NCBI GenBank assembly: GCA_020746105.1
Contig: CM036619.1
Location: 15,228,238-15,292,237, forward strand
Direction: 5' to 3'
DNA: 64,000 bases
DNA from: Trogon surrucura
Taxonomy: Eukaryota; Chordata; Aves; Trogoniformes; Trogonidae
In this document: positions 12,301 through 24,750 of the stretch, one piece after another
How the letters are laid out: every line of letters starts with the position of its first letter
Numbering within the stretch: position 1 is the first letter of the stretch
Made by a program: the position numbers and the translations under genes
The notes under the pieces: generated by a model
The model's database searches: none
Seen by the model: the letters and a program-made list of their open reading frames with translations, nothing else
Told to the model about the DNA's origin: nothing

Positions 12301-13734
12301 TTCTAGGGATGCATCTGGGCCTGTGTTCGAGTATAAATAATGCCTATGAACACCTGTCCCTTCTTAAATTAAATCTTGGAAGCAGCATTGGGACCAGCTC
12401 ATTTGATGTTTCTTTTTGTTAGATTGAGCTCTGAGGTAAAACTGGTTGCATGTAGTGCAAGGCTGTCCTTAAAAGTGGGATGATGTTTCTGCAAACATGA
12501 CTTAGTTCATGCAGGAAAAAATACTCTTTGATCTGTGAGAAGACAAAAAATAAAAGTCCATAAAACTTCAACGGAAACTGTTTTTCTTTTCCTTGTGTTA
12601 CCAGACCAGTCTTCGTGGAGATGTAGAAAGCTGCTGTGACCTTTCTTTCCCTTTGTGATACAGACTGAGCATGACTTTCATCCTAAAGTGAGGCCAGTAT
12701 CCAATCAATGGTTGGAACTAACTGTGCCAGTTTCTGCGTAACTATTGCCATATGCAATGGGCTGTGTTTTCTGCAAATAATTCTGTAGTGACTCTGATCT
12801 ATCTAAGATTTTTGCTGTTAGCACAAACACAATTATTTCTTAACTACATGTTCACATATACACAAAAGAAGTGTTTCAAAAGGTGAAATTATGTTTAATA
12901 ATTGTTTCTTATTATGCGAGGATTTTTAAAAATCATCTTTTGAGGTTGCAGTGAAGGGCTTAGGAAGTCTTTCATCTTTTGAAAGTTACCCAGTAATGTC
13001 AAACTAAGGTATTAAAAAATCCAGTCTTGACCCCCTTCAGAAATAATGAGATTTAAAAGGAACCCACAGTTTTCTCTGGATGTTCTGGGAATTTGAGTCT
13101 TCAGGCTATTCTCAGTTTCAGGCTAAAGCATTAAACCTTTGTAAACAAACAAAGTAGACATTTTCTTGCCATTCCCTGGTTTCTGGAGCTGTTGCTTTAA
13201 GGGAAATGCTAGATTGATATTGGGAAAGTTGGCAGTAGCCCTTACTCCTCCTGCCAGTGCAAAGCAGAATGTTATTTTCCCTACTGCTTTCCCCGTACCC
13301 CTTCTTTTCTTTAGGTGGATGAACTTTTCTTGCTCAAAAACCAAATGCTTTTGCCATTGGTGCTGCTTTTCCAGCAAGGTCCTCTAATGCTGCTCTTTTC
13401 CTTTCGGCATGCAAAGCAGTCTTTGCTCACACCTGCTGTGTGATAGGATCCTTCTCCCTGAGGAGACCACAACATCTGTTTTGTTTCCTTAATGGAGAAG
13501 GAGAGGGACATTCTCAAGAAATTCTCCTCCTTTCCTGCTTGCTAACAACAAAAGAGATTTTAAAGCATTTGGAAGGAGGAAAAAACATTGGAGCCCTAGA
13601 CAGGAAAAAACAGCCATGGAAAAAATAAATTGAACATAATTTGAGCTATAATTAAAGGTCTTTAAAAGAAGCCAAACTACCAAGTTAGAAAGAAAAATGT
13701 GCATCTTGAAATAAAGTACCTTTATGGAAGGATG
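9376..13734. other. Unique non-coding sequence, no gene seen
   Basis: About 4.4 kb without a recognised repeat or exon. The 9380-10330 part is very AT-rich. From about 10330 to 12060 the base composition is closer to even, with scattered CpGs and several overlapping chance frames on both strands, none showing a protein family signature. A T10 run lies at 11632-11641. A short tRNA-like phrase (cagtggttatttgcggttagagc) sits near 11424 but is not enough to call a SINE. Confidence 0.5.
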
Positions 13735-13935
13735 TGCTTAGGGTTACAGCGTAGGACTGCCGTTCAGGACATCTTGGCTCTATTTCTGCTCTGGGTTCTT
13801 GGGTGATGCCACACCAGAAACTTCACACTTAGTTGCCTTAATGATCCGTGTGTAAAATTCGATGGTATTGTGAATCTTGGTATTTCGTAGTGCTTGTAAG
13901 CACAAGGCGATGGTAGACACTGCGGTGGCACTGCT
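13735..13935 (+). mobile_element. Probable ancient tRNA-derived SINE (MIR/AmnSINE-like)
   Basis: The order of words follows the layout of old amniote tRNA-SINEs. First comes a head with ttaggactgccgttcaggac and tggctctatttctgctctg (compare the MIR head ending in ggctctgcc...). A core follows with cttgggtgatgccac and acacttagttgcct. Then comes tgtgtaaaattcgatggtattg, equivalent to the MIR word tctgtaaaatggggataat. The tail, tagtgcttgtaagcacaaggcgatggtag, resembles the LINE-derived tail of amniote SINEs (gtgctcagatactatggtgatgg). No coding capacity is expected. Identification is by eye only and the divergence is high, so a chance resemblance is possible. Confidence 0.5.
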
Positions 13936-14094
13936 GTAATGGCAGCTTTTTCTTTATCGCATTGGAAAGACTTCACATCCTTTAAAATATTAGAAACATT
14001 GCAAAACTGTGTAGAACTGTGTCCCTGGGGAAGCTGTTTGTTGTTAGCTTAGTGTTACCTGCAGCTTCAGTAGGGGAGCCTACTTCAGAATGAG

Positions 14095-14514
14095 TCAAAA
14101 GGTAAAGTAAAAAAAGAGTGCTTCACCGAGAGCGTTACAGAGAAGGACCTCGTGGTCTGCCCGTTGATGCCGTCCGTGCGCATTGCACGTGACTTCGAAA
14201 GCAGCGGATTTGGTTACATACAGTCTTGTTAGAAGCCAGACTGAAACCAAAGGCTCTGGGTTGAGCTGTCTTTGATCTGGATGGAGGAAAGACTCACATC
14301 TGTGAGGTTGCTTCTGCTGGGACGTACCATCGGAAACTCACCAGCTGCACAATGTGGTCCGTGGGCGAGTGGGGCATTCCTGCTGCTGCCTGGCAAATCC
14401 ATGGACATGCAGCTTTAAGCTGCTGCACAAGCGTTGCGATCTGTCGACACCCCCATTTGTGATATGGTTCGCGCTGGGGTCCTGCAAGTGGCTAGTTCCA
14501 CCGTTCATAAATTC
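14095..14514 (-). pseudogene. CpG-rich segment with a nearly open frame; origin unknown
   Basis: About 420 bp that differ sharply from their surroundings: I count 20 CpG dinucleotides between 14101 and 14520, whereas flanking DNA has about one per 100 bp. On the minus strand one frame runs from 14514 to 14098, about 139 codons, broken by one TGA at 14340-14338 and ended by another TGA at 14097-14095. An ATG lies at 14508. By chance several stops would be expected in a frame this long. The second half includes the peptide FEVTCNAHGRHQRADHEVLL. I do not recognise the family. It could be a decayed retrocopy, a remnant of a DNA transposon or other mobile element, or an unmethylated regulatory patch that is GC-rich enough to be open by luck. 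Confidence 0.3.
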
Positions 14515-15889
14515 TTAAACCCATATGAATAAATTCAAGGATTTTTATCTTCGAAAGGTGACCCCCAACTCTTTAAACTCTCTTTCATGTTTGCAGCTGA
14601 ATACCTCACACACTCTGACAACAGTACTGATTTGCACTCAGCAGATCTGGATTTTGTGAGACAAATGAAAAGTCCATATTGCGCTGTGACTTCCTTCTGC
14701 AGTGCAAATCAAAATAGATCAAAGTTATTCTCTCCCATTTTCACTTCTAGTATCAAAAACTGTCTCCAAATCAGCATGGATGTGCTAAGAGGTAAAGTAA
14801 GATGTGGATTTTGTTGGCATCTTTTTGTAGCTTTCGTATTAGCAAAATCGCATATTCTTTGGTAGTTATTGTGTGTTTAAAGGGCCAGTAAAAATTACAT
14901 TTTCAGAAGTTTCAGAGTAAGAGGTAGTTGTTAATAGTATTTCAGGACTCTCTTAGTTACCAAGGGTATTTTTTGTGTATGTTTCTGCAGATCGCTCTGA
15001 ATGATCTTCTATGTTTAAAAATTATCCTTACAGTTTCACAAGCTGATAGCAGTCTCGCAACACGGTATTTTTCCTAATTTGCTGAAATTGGGACACATGC
15101 TGTGGTTTAAAATAGAATAGTCAGGCTTTTGGGTCCACTGGCTGTAACACTGCCGTGGTAATCTGAACTTTGGGCCACCGTTGACGATTTTGTCCCCTCT
15201 CCAGTGCTCACTGTGATACCCATATGCATTTCCCAAACCTGCTGTTCGCTTCCATTGTTATCTTTGTTCGTTACTAGAGGAAAACACCTGATTTCCACCA
15301 TCACCATCCACTTGTCTGTCACTGAGGACAGTGTAGTTTGCGGGTAATCAGCAAGGAACTATGAAACAGAGATGCTTTTAAAAAAAGTTACAGCCAAAGA
15401 AATCTTGAGTACTGAAACAGAAAATTCAAAGCTTAACATTGGTTGAATTACAGCAGAAGTAATGAAGTGTGAAATGTGCTTTTCCCAACCAGTATGCCAT
15501 GCTGCTTTAATTTACAGAATATATAATTACATAACATTAACATTCTGGTACATCAGTCTTTGACAAAAATTGAAATGAAAACAGACAAATACATGAATCT
15601 GTTTATAAGACAATTATTGTAATAGCTGTGGATAAAAATGCAAACTTAAATAATTTTCATTATTTTAAGATTATGGCTTTAAGGTCCTTTGATTTTGTGT
15701 GCTGATAAATACTCACATACTGTTGCAAGCCAACTTAGTTTAGTAAACTATACCAAACACTTGTGAAAGTCCTTTCAGCATACTTATAACTTTATTTGAA
15801 TCCTGTGAGCATAAAATAAGGGATCTACTTAGGGATCTGCTTTTGAACTTCAGGAATAAACTACATTTGACATTGATTTTCTCAGTCAG

Positions 15890-16000
15890 ATCATGGTCCA
15901 TTTAGACCGACACTGAGCCTTTGGCAGTGGCCCGAATGAGCTGGTTAACCAGATGTGCAACGCTACAGCAATTACAACGAAAGGCAGCACCACATCCCGT
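15890..16000 (-). mobile_element. Possible ancient CR1/L3-like LINE 3' remnant
   Basis: The phrases cagatcatggtccatttagacc, ggcagtggcccg and accagatgtgcaacgctac occur in the same order as in the reverse complement of old CR1-like LINE 3' regions in reptiles (tggtccatctagtcc ... cagtggcc ... cagatgc). The orientation would place the LINE on the minus strand. Only about 100 bp are recognisable and both ends fade into unique sequence. The match is from memory of the family, so confidence is limited. Confidence 0.35.
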
Positions 16001-16353
16001 CACTCCAGGCAGCTGTGTTAACCGCAGAGTTGTCAGAGTAAGAGATGCCCTTTTGTGAAGAGATGACAAATGTTTGCTATTAATGGTTGCTGCTATATGA
16101 TTAGAGAGGAAGAGGAGAAAATCCTATGCTAATCTTCAACAGGCAGATTTCTCCTCTGAGACACTGCTAGGTCCCAAATTGAACTTCTGTGCTTGTGGTA
16201 CAGACCGAGTATCTTTTATTTAAACTATTTTTGAGAAAATCCACTGAGTGTGGATTGCTCAGCAGACACTTGGGGATCTCTCTTGTCATTTGCTTCCATG
16301 TGGCTGAGGCCAAAAGTAAAGAGATGATTAAAATCTGATTGAATGGCTTAGGA
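16001..16353. other. Unique non-coding sequence
   Basis: Between the possible LINE remnant and the CR1 I see ordinary AT-rich sequence with no coding exon, no simple repeat and no recognised mobile element. Confidence 0.5.
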
Positions 16354-17512
16354 AATCACAGGATCACAGAATGTTAGGGCTTAGAAGAGACCTCTGGAAA
16401 TCATCTAGTCCAACATCCCAACAAAGCAGGTTCACCTGGAGCTGGTTACACAGGATGGCATCCAGGCAGGTTTTGAATGTCTCCAGTGATGGAAACTCCA
16501 CAACCTCCCTGGGCAGCCTGTTCCAGTGCTCTGCCACCCTCAAAGTAAGTAAGTTCCTCCTCATATTTAGATGGAACTTCCCGTGTTCAAGTTTGTGCCT
16601 GTTACCTCTTGTCCTGTCACTGGGCACTGCTGAAAAAAAGGCTGACCCCATCCTCCTGGCACCCCCCACCCTGTAAGTATTTATAAGCATTGATAAGATC
16701 CCCCCTCAGCTTTCTCCAGACTAAAAAGCCTCAAATCCCTCAGCCTTTCCTCATACGAGAGATGTTCTAGTCTCCTAATCATCTTCATAGCCGTTTGCTG
16801 TACCCCTCTGGCAGTTCCCTGTCCTTGAACCAGCGAGCCGGGAAGTGGACACAGTATTCCAGCTGTGGCCTCACCAGAGTAGAGTAGAGGAGGAGGAGAA
16901 CCTCCCTCAGCCTGCTTGCCACACTCTTTTTGGTGCACCCCAGGTGCCACTGGCCTGCTTGGCCACAAGGGCACATTACTGGCTCATAGTCATCCTGTTG
17001 TCCACCAGGACTCTCAGGTCTTCTTCCTCAGAGCTGCTTTCCAGCAGGTCAGCCCGCAGCCTGTACTGCCACGTGGGGTCGTTCCTCCCTGGGTGCGGTA
17101 CCCTGCACCTGCCCTTGTTGAATTTTATAAGGTTACTTCTTGAACAGGACTGGACCCAGGACTGACTCCTGGGCAACACCGCTTGTTACAGACCTCCAAC
17201 TAGACTCTGTGGCACTAATCACAACCCTCTGAGCTCTATCTTTTGGCCAATTTTCAATCCACCCCACTGTCCGTTCATCTAACCCACACTTCCTAAGCTT
17301 GCCTATGAGGATACTGTGGGAGACGGTGTCAAAAGCCTTGCTGAAGTCCAGGTAGACAGCAACCACTGCCCTCCCCTCATCTATCCCCCGAGTCGTGCCA
17401 TTGTAAAAGGCTATCACGTTAGTCAAACATGACTTCCCCATGGTGAATCCATGCTGACTACTTCTGATAACCTCATTTTCCTCCACATGCTTTGAGAATG
17501 AATACACTTTTC
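16354..17512 (-). mobile_element. CR1 LINE with RT segment and internal deletion
   Basis: The longest well-preserved CR1 in the window, on the minus strand. Read from 17507 downward it encodes an RT block: SSQHGFTMGKSCLTNV, then VYLDFSKAFDTVSHSIL and SGVAQESVLGPVLF. Near 17135 the frame jumps from GPVLF to LIKFNKGRCRVPHPGR. The part that normally holds the FADDTKLGG catalytic motif is missing, so this looks like an internal deletion of a few hundred bases. It continues through ESSSEEEDLRVLVDN and LEYCVHFP (16860s) to the C-terminus AVPSDRTRGNRHKLEHG and HWNRLPREVVEFPSLETF, with frame changes on the way. The 3' end is the plus-strand start, aatcacaggatcacagaatg at 16354. Without the catalytic aspartates it cannot be active. 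Confidence 0.95.
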
Positions 17513-18504
17513 TAACATGCCCACTAACGGAGAAATTTCCACATCAAACCTGTCACCAGCGCATCCAGTCTCCTCAGAAGGCCAAGTAACTCACTTACCA
17601 AGGCCTGTCAACCCCTCCTTCTCCTTGTATATGATGCTTCCTCTGAAGGGAAATTTAGGAGGCTGGGAATTACATTGTTTGGCATTTCTTTTTTGCTCAT
17701 ACTTTACAGGGTTTTTTTCAGCTGAAGAGCACAAAAAATTTCAGGCTTTGTTTTGTTGTGGTGGTCTGTGTTGGGTTTTTCTCTTCCCAAAGATGTCTAT
17801 TAAAAATCAGATTAGTTTTTGTCTTTCTGCTACTTGATAATGATTTATACTGAGCCTATAGACAACCTAGGGGATACAGAGTGCATATGCACAGTCTGGT
17901 TGGGTCAAGAGATGACCTTTTGAGTGCCTGTCTCCAGAGGAAGCAGAATTGTTTAGTCTCTGAGATGCTAACAGGGCAGTGCTGAAAGACAAACTAATTT
18001 TGGTGGCTTCATGCAGAAAAAAAAAAACCCTCTGAAACTTAATGACCTTCTGTAGGGGAAAAAGGCTTTAGGCACGAAGATAGAAGATGAAATCAACAAG
18101 ATTGTTGTCTGGGGAGTGGAGAGAATACAGAAGAAGAAACAACTGGAATGTATTATATGTTGAGTTAACTAAAAGATATTATTTTGACATAGAAACACAG
18201 TTGACAAAGCAGGTAAAATATGATTTTCAACATATGGCATCACTGTATTTAAAATACAGCTCTTGATCCTTCATAAGGAATGAAGCAGGATTTTTATTAA
18301 GGAATACCTAATGGTTAGAGATGTTGCACGTCATAAAATGCATAGAATCAATGCAGCATTAAACTCTGAGAATCATCAGATAGTGGTGTATTATAAGCAG
18401 GAGGAAGGTGGGGAGCATAGTAGAAAGTTATACTGGATGTGGGAAAGAGGAGTACATTTCTGACATGAAAAACGGCAAAGTCACTTTATTGAGGTTATGC
18501 TAGG
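17513..18504. other. Unique non-coding sequence, no gene seen
   Basis: The sequence directly upstream of the CR1 truncation point does not look like CR1. It has an A-run at about 18017-18027 and AT-rich stretches. No exon or recognised repeat was found. Confidence 0.5.
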
Positions 18505-18664
18505 TTGTCCAGAGACGTGGTGGAGGCCCCGTCCCTGGAGGCTTTCATGGTCAGGCTTGATGGGGCTCTGAGCAACCTGATCCAGTTAAAGTTGTCCCTG
18601 TTCACTGCAGGGAGATTAGACTAAGTGACTTTTAAAGGTCCCTTCCAGCCCAACGCATTCTACA
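18505..18664 (+). mobile_element. Short CR1 LINE 3' end
   Basis: A 160-bp plus-strand CR1 fragment. It starts in the ORF2 C-terminal DNA (ggttgtccagagacgtggtgg, then ccccgtccctggaggctttc), passes through the word gggctctgagcaacctgat, and ends with ctaagtgacttttaaaggtc and ccttccagcccaacgcattcta. The terminal repeat units are mostly lost. The gggctctgagcaacctgat signature is that of a different CR1 subfamily from the other copies here. It is heavily 5'-truncated. Confidence 0.9.
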
Positions 18665-21600
18665 GCTCTCTGCTGAAGAAGATTGTCAGAGTTGTATGGT
18701 TTCATGGGTATAATATTTTAAGAGGTGGATCTGGCTTAAAAAGCAAAATGAAGCAACTGTTTAGAATATTTTTATGAATGGATAGTTTTCTTACAGGTAC
18801 AAATTATGCCAGCATTCTTACCAGAATGGGTGGTGGCATGGCATGGGGATGTTTGGGAACAGAATTGTTCTCTCACCCTGGACCACAAAGTTTCTTAGGG
18901 AAGAAAACCTCTGTTGAATAATAATGAAAAACAAATACCAGGTTTCGCAGATCACTCAGTGCATCCCTTTGCACTGAAACAAAATCAGTGCATCGAATTT
19001 ATAGTCATATCTGGAAAATGGATAGACTTCTTTACAGTTGGCAATAGTAATGGTTTGATAGTGTATCAGCAATGTCAATTATACAATGACCTATTATAAT
19101 GCTAATTGAACGTATCATAGAGCAACCATACAGTTGCTGAAGGAAATGATAATGGGATGGTGACTTAATTTGTATGTCACCAGCCCCTGGTCCATGCACT
19201 TTGGTGTTGACCAAGAGAAATAAGCTTATTCTTACAGAGATGGTAAGGCTGCAAATCTGCAAGAATACAAGCCTGTATACTGATCCTGGGTATTTGATTC
19301 ATCTCTGAGAAGAGGAGGTGACATTGCTCCTGTACCACTTTGCGTGCTCTGATATTGGAGGCTGTCTTAATGCAGAGATTGGGATGTTGCACCAAAGCAG
19401 CTACTCAGAGAATGAGTTGCTGTGGGGCTTCTCTAGCTGGTAGCCCGTGTTAGGCAGTGCTGGGTCTCGCTGAAACTCCCACTGTGCAGAAGGCTGACAG
19501 ATGCTTTGGACTGACACAGCAGTAAAACCAACTTTTTATGATATATCCGCCAGAGGAATTCAACATATCCCTGAGCTAGCTCAAGTCTTTCTATGTTCCA
19601 TTTAGGAAATATTGACAAAATGGGCCACATTATGACTCAAGTCATTAATATAACCTATAAAAGGACCTGGGCAAAAAAAAAATAATTAAAGGAAAAACTC
19701 TAAACCAAACCTATTTTCTGCTCCTATGCTCCTTCTGCTGGTTATGCAGAAGCAGTAAACAAGCCCTATTCCCAGAGCTGTGCTGACAGCACTGATGATG
19801 GTGGTGCACAAATTAGGAGGTAAACAAAAAGCTGTGTTAATTTCAAGCTCCATTAGAAACACAGGCGGTAAAAAAAAAAAAAAGGAAAAAAAAATCAATG
19901 TCTCCTAAACAGAAAAGGTCAAATTGGAAGGGAAAGAAAGTTGGGTTTCCGGTAGATATAAGACTTTTTAATTATTATTATTATTTCTTTTAAATTGATT
20001 GTTAGCAAGAAGAAGCTACTGGTCAGTGTCCCATTAATGACTAATACACTAAAAATAAACACCCAGCAAAAGTTGTTTTTTGAAGAAAAATATACTCTGC
20101 TTTGGCTCAGGTTGAAATTCTTGCATTTAAACACTGGTTTCTATTTTAAATTTTGCCTGTAGGTTTTGTGGATATTCGGTTACATTTACAATCTTGGCGT
20201 GACACATTTGAGGGATCATCCTTTTGAAAAGTGTAATCATCAGATTTCACTGTTTTCTCTTGGCATAGTCTATTCTTGGATCCAAATCCTTGGGGCCTGT
20301 TAGTTGAAATTTTAGGCTTTGTTGTGCATCCAGATTAAGTCTGGAAATACATGTGTGTCATTTTGTTATCAAGTTGTCTAGCAGAGGATGACAGGAAGAA
20401 CAAATACTGCTTTATATGTTTTCGTTTTATGGTTGTGTGTCACCTTCAGCCCCACTAACATTAAATGTTTATCACTTCATGTGATATTTGCTTTGCGTAT
20501 TAAACTAAATTTCACATGGCCATGTTAAATTATGTATAGTGATGGAGTTCTGCCGTACAGTGCTGGGAACCAGTTCTTCAAACGTGGATGCATATGCAAA
20601 AACCTTGGCATATAAACGCCACAGAGCATGACCTTACAAAGCGAAGTTACTCACTGTGTGAGTGCTTGAGGAACTGATGGTCTTAGCATGGCCACAGATG
20701 TTCTGAAAACTGGTATTCTTACACTTATGAATTATAAATCTGCTATGGTTATATACATTTAGTGTAACCTCTTTTTATCAAGACCATGTTGGGAAAAAGG
20801 CTCCTGATGCTTCTTTGCTCTCCAGCACCAGTCACAGCATTTTCTTGACACTTAACGTGCTCATCTCTGTGTAATATGCAATATTCCTCTCTACAGAATA
20901 GGACCAAGACGCGGGAAGTTCAAAGATCATGTTTTATTTATTTAAAAAAGTATTCATGTGATACTTAGATTGGTTTGAAACCACCTCCCACAAAAGTATG
21001 GTCAATGTTTTTGTAGCAGAGTCAGAATCTCTGTGGTAGAAGGCAGATAGGAGTGGTCCCAGCTCAACACATTTCCTTCCAAACAGCTGCATCTCCTCAT
21101 TGTCTCTTCATCTCATCCTTAAGACACAGCTTGCACTTCTAATTGTCGTTCCCTTCAGTGGACATTAGCATGCTTGTTAAATTGGCCGTCTGTGTCCCAG
21201 AACTCCCTCGCCTGTCCAGTGACTCACGCAGACCTGCATTTTGCACACCCTCTGGGACCAGGGAACAAGTTATCTCTATACTTTCAGCTTCTGGTCCTAA
21301 AATTGTCGTGCATCAGAATCAGTCTTCCCTTGTTGCTTCATTAACTACTTAAAACTGCAGTTGTTGTAGGAAAAAGGTGATTTTTAAAGAGGAAGAAGTC
21401 TAAAGGGCTGTGTTCTCTCCTATGAATTTCAACATCTCCTTGGTTTTCTTTTGTTTTCACAAGGTACCAAATGCCTTTTTCCTCCCTGGCTGTGCTGTCC
21501 TGCCAACCTTACCTGCCTGCCTCCTGTTTCTTAATGCAATCATCACTGAAAGAGAGTAACTCTACCTGACAGTGTTGTAATTAAGGCAGGAAGGTAGCAT

Positions 21601-24089
21601 ATAGAAGTCAGTTCCCCCATCCATAGTTGTACTGGGAGTATGTTGCTAACAGCAGTCAAATCTCGTTTGTCCAGGAACACAAGCAGTGGTGATTTGAGGC
21701 TGCACAGAAAGCTGATCCGTTGAGTGCCACTTTTCAAAAGTTCTCTGATCTGTTTACTTTCATATTCAAGTTTCAGCTCTCTAGGTTAATGATCGCCCGC
21801 TTTGAGAACACGACATTTGTATTTATTTCAGAAAATGATACCTCTTGTCTCTCTAGAGTAGGTAATGTTGTGTTCTGTCAAAACTCAGTTATAAACAGTC
21901 TCCTGTCTGCAATTCTGAGGCCAAATACTGTGCCTTGAAATCCCGAGAAGCTAACTTCAGTGAGTCTCGAGGTTTGGGTAGCTGGTTTTTGTGTCTGTCT
22001 GATAATGAATTATGAACACCGTGTTGAAAAAGACTTTGTGAAACTAGTCTTCATGATATCTAAGTAGTAATGTCTTCAGTGAAGCTTGAGGACATGCAGA
22101 GTGCTCACCGTTTACTACTACAGTGAATTCTTTCAGAAGGCTTTCCTCTTTTGCAGCACAATTAATTTTACGTTTCATTTACTGACATTGGCATGCACTT
22201 AGCTTTATAATATTAGTTGAAATTGGTTTATGATGTCAGTCTTATTTTTAGCACACTGAAAGCAAGGGAATAATTGAAGTGTGCTGTTGTACAATTTAGG
22301 GTTTGTGGTGGACTTGGAGGGATGAGGATGTGCCATTCCTGCTTCAGTTGGCCTAGAGGGAATAGCTCTTCTCTTTAACATTTAATTGTAATCTTTCTGA
22401 TGGTACCTCAGAATGTCAGCTTGTGCCTCATAGCTTAAGTTAAGTTCCCAAAATAACTTCTGATGTACCTCAGAAGTTTAAAAATTAAATCTCAGCAATA
22501 TACACCAATAACACTCAAATCTGAAAGGCTGTCAAAGTTCAGTATATCATTTATTTTGGTTTAGTTCTTTTTTCAGTTCTAAGTTGTCTCCTGTATGTTA
22601 TATCAGTGAGGTGGCTTTACAGGCTGACGCAGGGTACTCTGCTTGTCATGCTGAAAAGCTTTACCAGGTCGTGGTGTTATATTTTAGTGAAGTCTTTCCA
22701 GAATGAAAAGGAGTTAAGAAGTATTTTGTCTGGAGTTTTCTTGCTTGCTTTGTACTATAGTGCTTTGGTTCTAAAGTGGCTGGGTTTTTTAATGAAAGTA
22801 ATATATAGTTATTCTACAAAGAAATAAATGTGTGAAGCGGTCAGTCAAGCATTGATTAAAATCTGATTTGGGGCTCACACTGACTTCCACAACCTTCCTT
22901 AAATCTTGTGATGACTTGTAGAACGGGACAGTCATAAATGTTTCCTATGGGAACTGATGTATCGTCAGGAGTTTGAAGGAGGAAGAACACTCTGAGACAT
23001 CTACACGTGAATGTCATCCTACTTGACCTGCCTTCAGGGAAAATCGTGTGTGTAGATCATAAGGTTGCCTCCGTCTTTCGAGTTGGTGGAACATTTGCCT
23101 CTGTGTTTGCTTTTCCCTGTGAGATAAAGCAACCACTGGGAAGCACTGAAAGTCAGTGTATTAGGATGCACAACACACAGAGCTCAAAGAGCAGTAAGAG
23201 CTTCATCAGCTGCACGAATTGGTCCATGTGCTGACCTGACCTTACTCGTACATTTTCTGTTAGAAGAGTAGGTCATTTAGGATTCTATGATTTGCCAGAG
23301 CCATTCCAAACTCTCACTATGAAACATAGTTTTTCTGCTGTGCTCGTATCTAAAAGCTATCTATTTTTATTGCTGTCCCCATCTGAAATATTTCAGGCTA
23401 ATGAAACAATATGATTGTTGTTATCTCCAAAGTATTTCATTTCCACTGAAGAATATCATACAGAAGAATGCAAATCTAAATCTAAGCAGTTATCTCTGCT
23501 AAGCTGCTTTTAAAAAATGAATTAGCTTAGTAAAGGGCTGGCAAATACATGCCGAACGTTTTGTGAGGATCGCTGATTGTGAAGTTTTGTTAAACTATGC
23601 TTTCTCCAAGCATATGCAAAAATAGCAACTTTGGAAATCATGGAGCTGTGTCTTTTTCACAACTGAAGCTATTATGAGACTACAGGCAGCATTCTCATTC
23701 CCTCTCTTCCCTTTCAAAAGCTGAACATCATCTCAGAAATGTGAGGAAGGAGTAAGCATGGTGCTTAATGTGATTGACTGCTCAAGAAATAGATACTATT
23801 TGCTGGTTTAAGCATTAGCCAGCAATTAGGGTTTGCAGCACGGAGTCTCATTCCATTTTCATTAACGAGGTCATTAGCAAAGATATGATACAGTCTTTTC
23901 CTCCTGTTACACATGCAACTCAAATAAGTCAAGACTTCAGATATTTCCAGGACAGTATTACTGTCTTTATGATATCTGTAAGCACAAGCAAAGAAAGCTT
24001 CTGCAGTCTTTGGGAAACTGCTCCCCCCGCACAGTGACTGTGAATCCTTTCCAGACCTGACTCTTGTGTACATAGGAAATCTAAACTGC
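18665..24089. other. Unique non-coding sequence, no gene seen
   Basis: About 5.4 kb of AT-rich sequence with no recognised transposon or exon. It contains homopolymer and low-complexity tracts near 19868-19895 and a short (ATT)5 at 19971-19985. A single aggattctatgattt phrase at about 23279 looks like one CR1 tail unit but lacks the rest of the element. No frame longer than about 100 codons shows a family signature. Confidence 0.55.
19870..19894. repeat. Interrupted poly-A tract
   Basis: A14, then GG, then A9 on the plus strand. It is a simple homopolymer tract. No retroposed body recognisable to me lies directly upstream, so it is not clearly the tail of a processed copy. Confidence 0.9.
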
Positions 24090-24500
24090 TTCTCTTTTAT
24101 TCCAGCCCTCCTTAGGCTCCCTCCCTCCCTGGCAGCTTTTCTGTACCAGCGAGGTCATTCCCCTTGCTGCAATTCCACCACCCATCGCCCATGTCTAAAC
24201 GATGGTATCACCTATGCTCTTCTTTGGGAAGAGCTCCCTGAGAGCTACCACAAAGTCACCCCAAGGTCTCCTTCAGATCCCACCTGATGACTGTATCTTG
24301 CTGGCTGAAACTCTGCCAGCATTTGAGTTACTGAAGCGTGCTGGCTGCTCAATGTCTCGCCAACCAATATCTCACTGTTTCCTTGTGTCTCTACATCTGC
24401 TGTGTTTGTCTTGTCTTTGGGTACATCTGCACTGTCTTCTGCAGCACATTGTGGAGAAACATAATCCAGCCAGGGAGCTCGGTGAAGTCTACCTGTAGGA
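24090..24500 (+). mobile_element. Weak candidate for an ancient L2-like LINE 3' region
   Basis: The pyrimidine-rich plus strand carries phrases in an order reminiscent of L2-type LINE 3' ends: ccctccttaggctccctcc, cttctttgggaagagctccc, caaggtctccttcagatccc, and later stretches rich in ctgt and tctc words. The resemblance is loose, with no long exact match and no poly-A-like or diagnostic tail. It might equally be unique sequence with pyrimidine bias. It stops about 250 bp before the CR1 at 24751. Confidence 0.25.
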
Positions 24501-24750
24501 GGAAAAGCTTTGGGCTCTGCTACCATAGCTCCTTTTCTTGAGCCAGCTCATTTAAACTTGGATCACTGTACGGTACATTACTTTCTAGCACAAAGACTTT
24601 CTTTTTGCTTTGCTTTGGGAGTGTGCTTGGCATGAGGAGTAGGGAGATGTTTTTATTACGAATAGGTAAATATGTTTTCACATTAATTACACAAGTAATA
24701 TATTTGTGTACATTCCAGAGCTGCCTTATAATGACAGGGAAGATCATGCA

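Noticed and set aside
14095..14514. Mariner-type transposase as identity of the CpG-rich segment
   Set aside because: I tried to match the minus and plus translations to mariner-type motifs and found no catalytic or helix-turn-helix signature, so identity is left open.
23276..23292. aggattctatgattt, like a CR1 tail unit
   Set aside because: Only one unit and no adjoining CR1 sequence.
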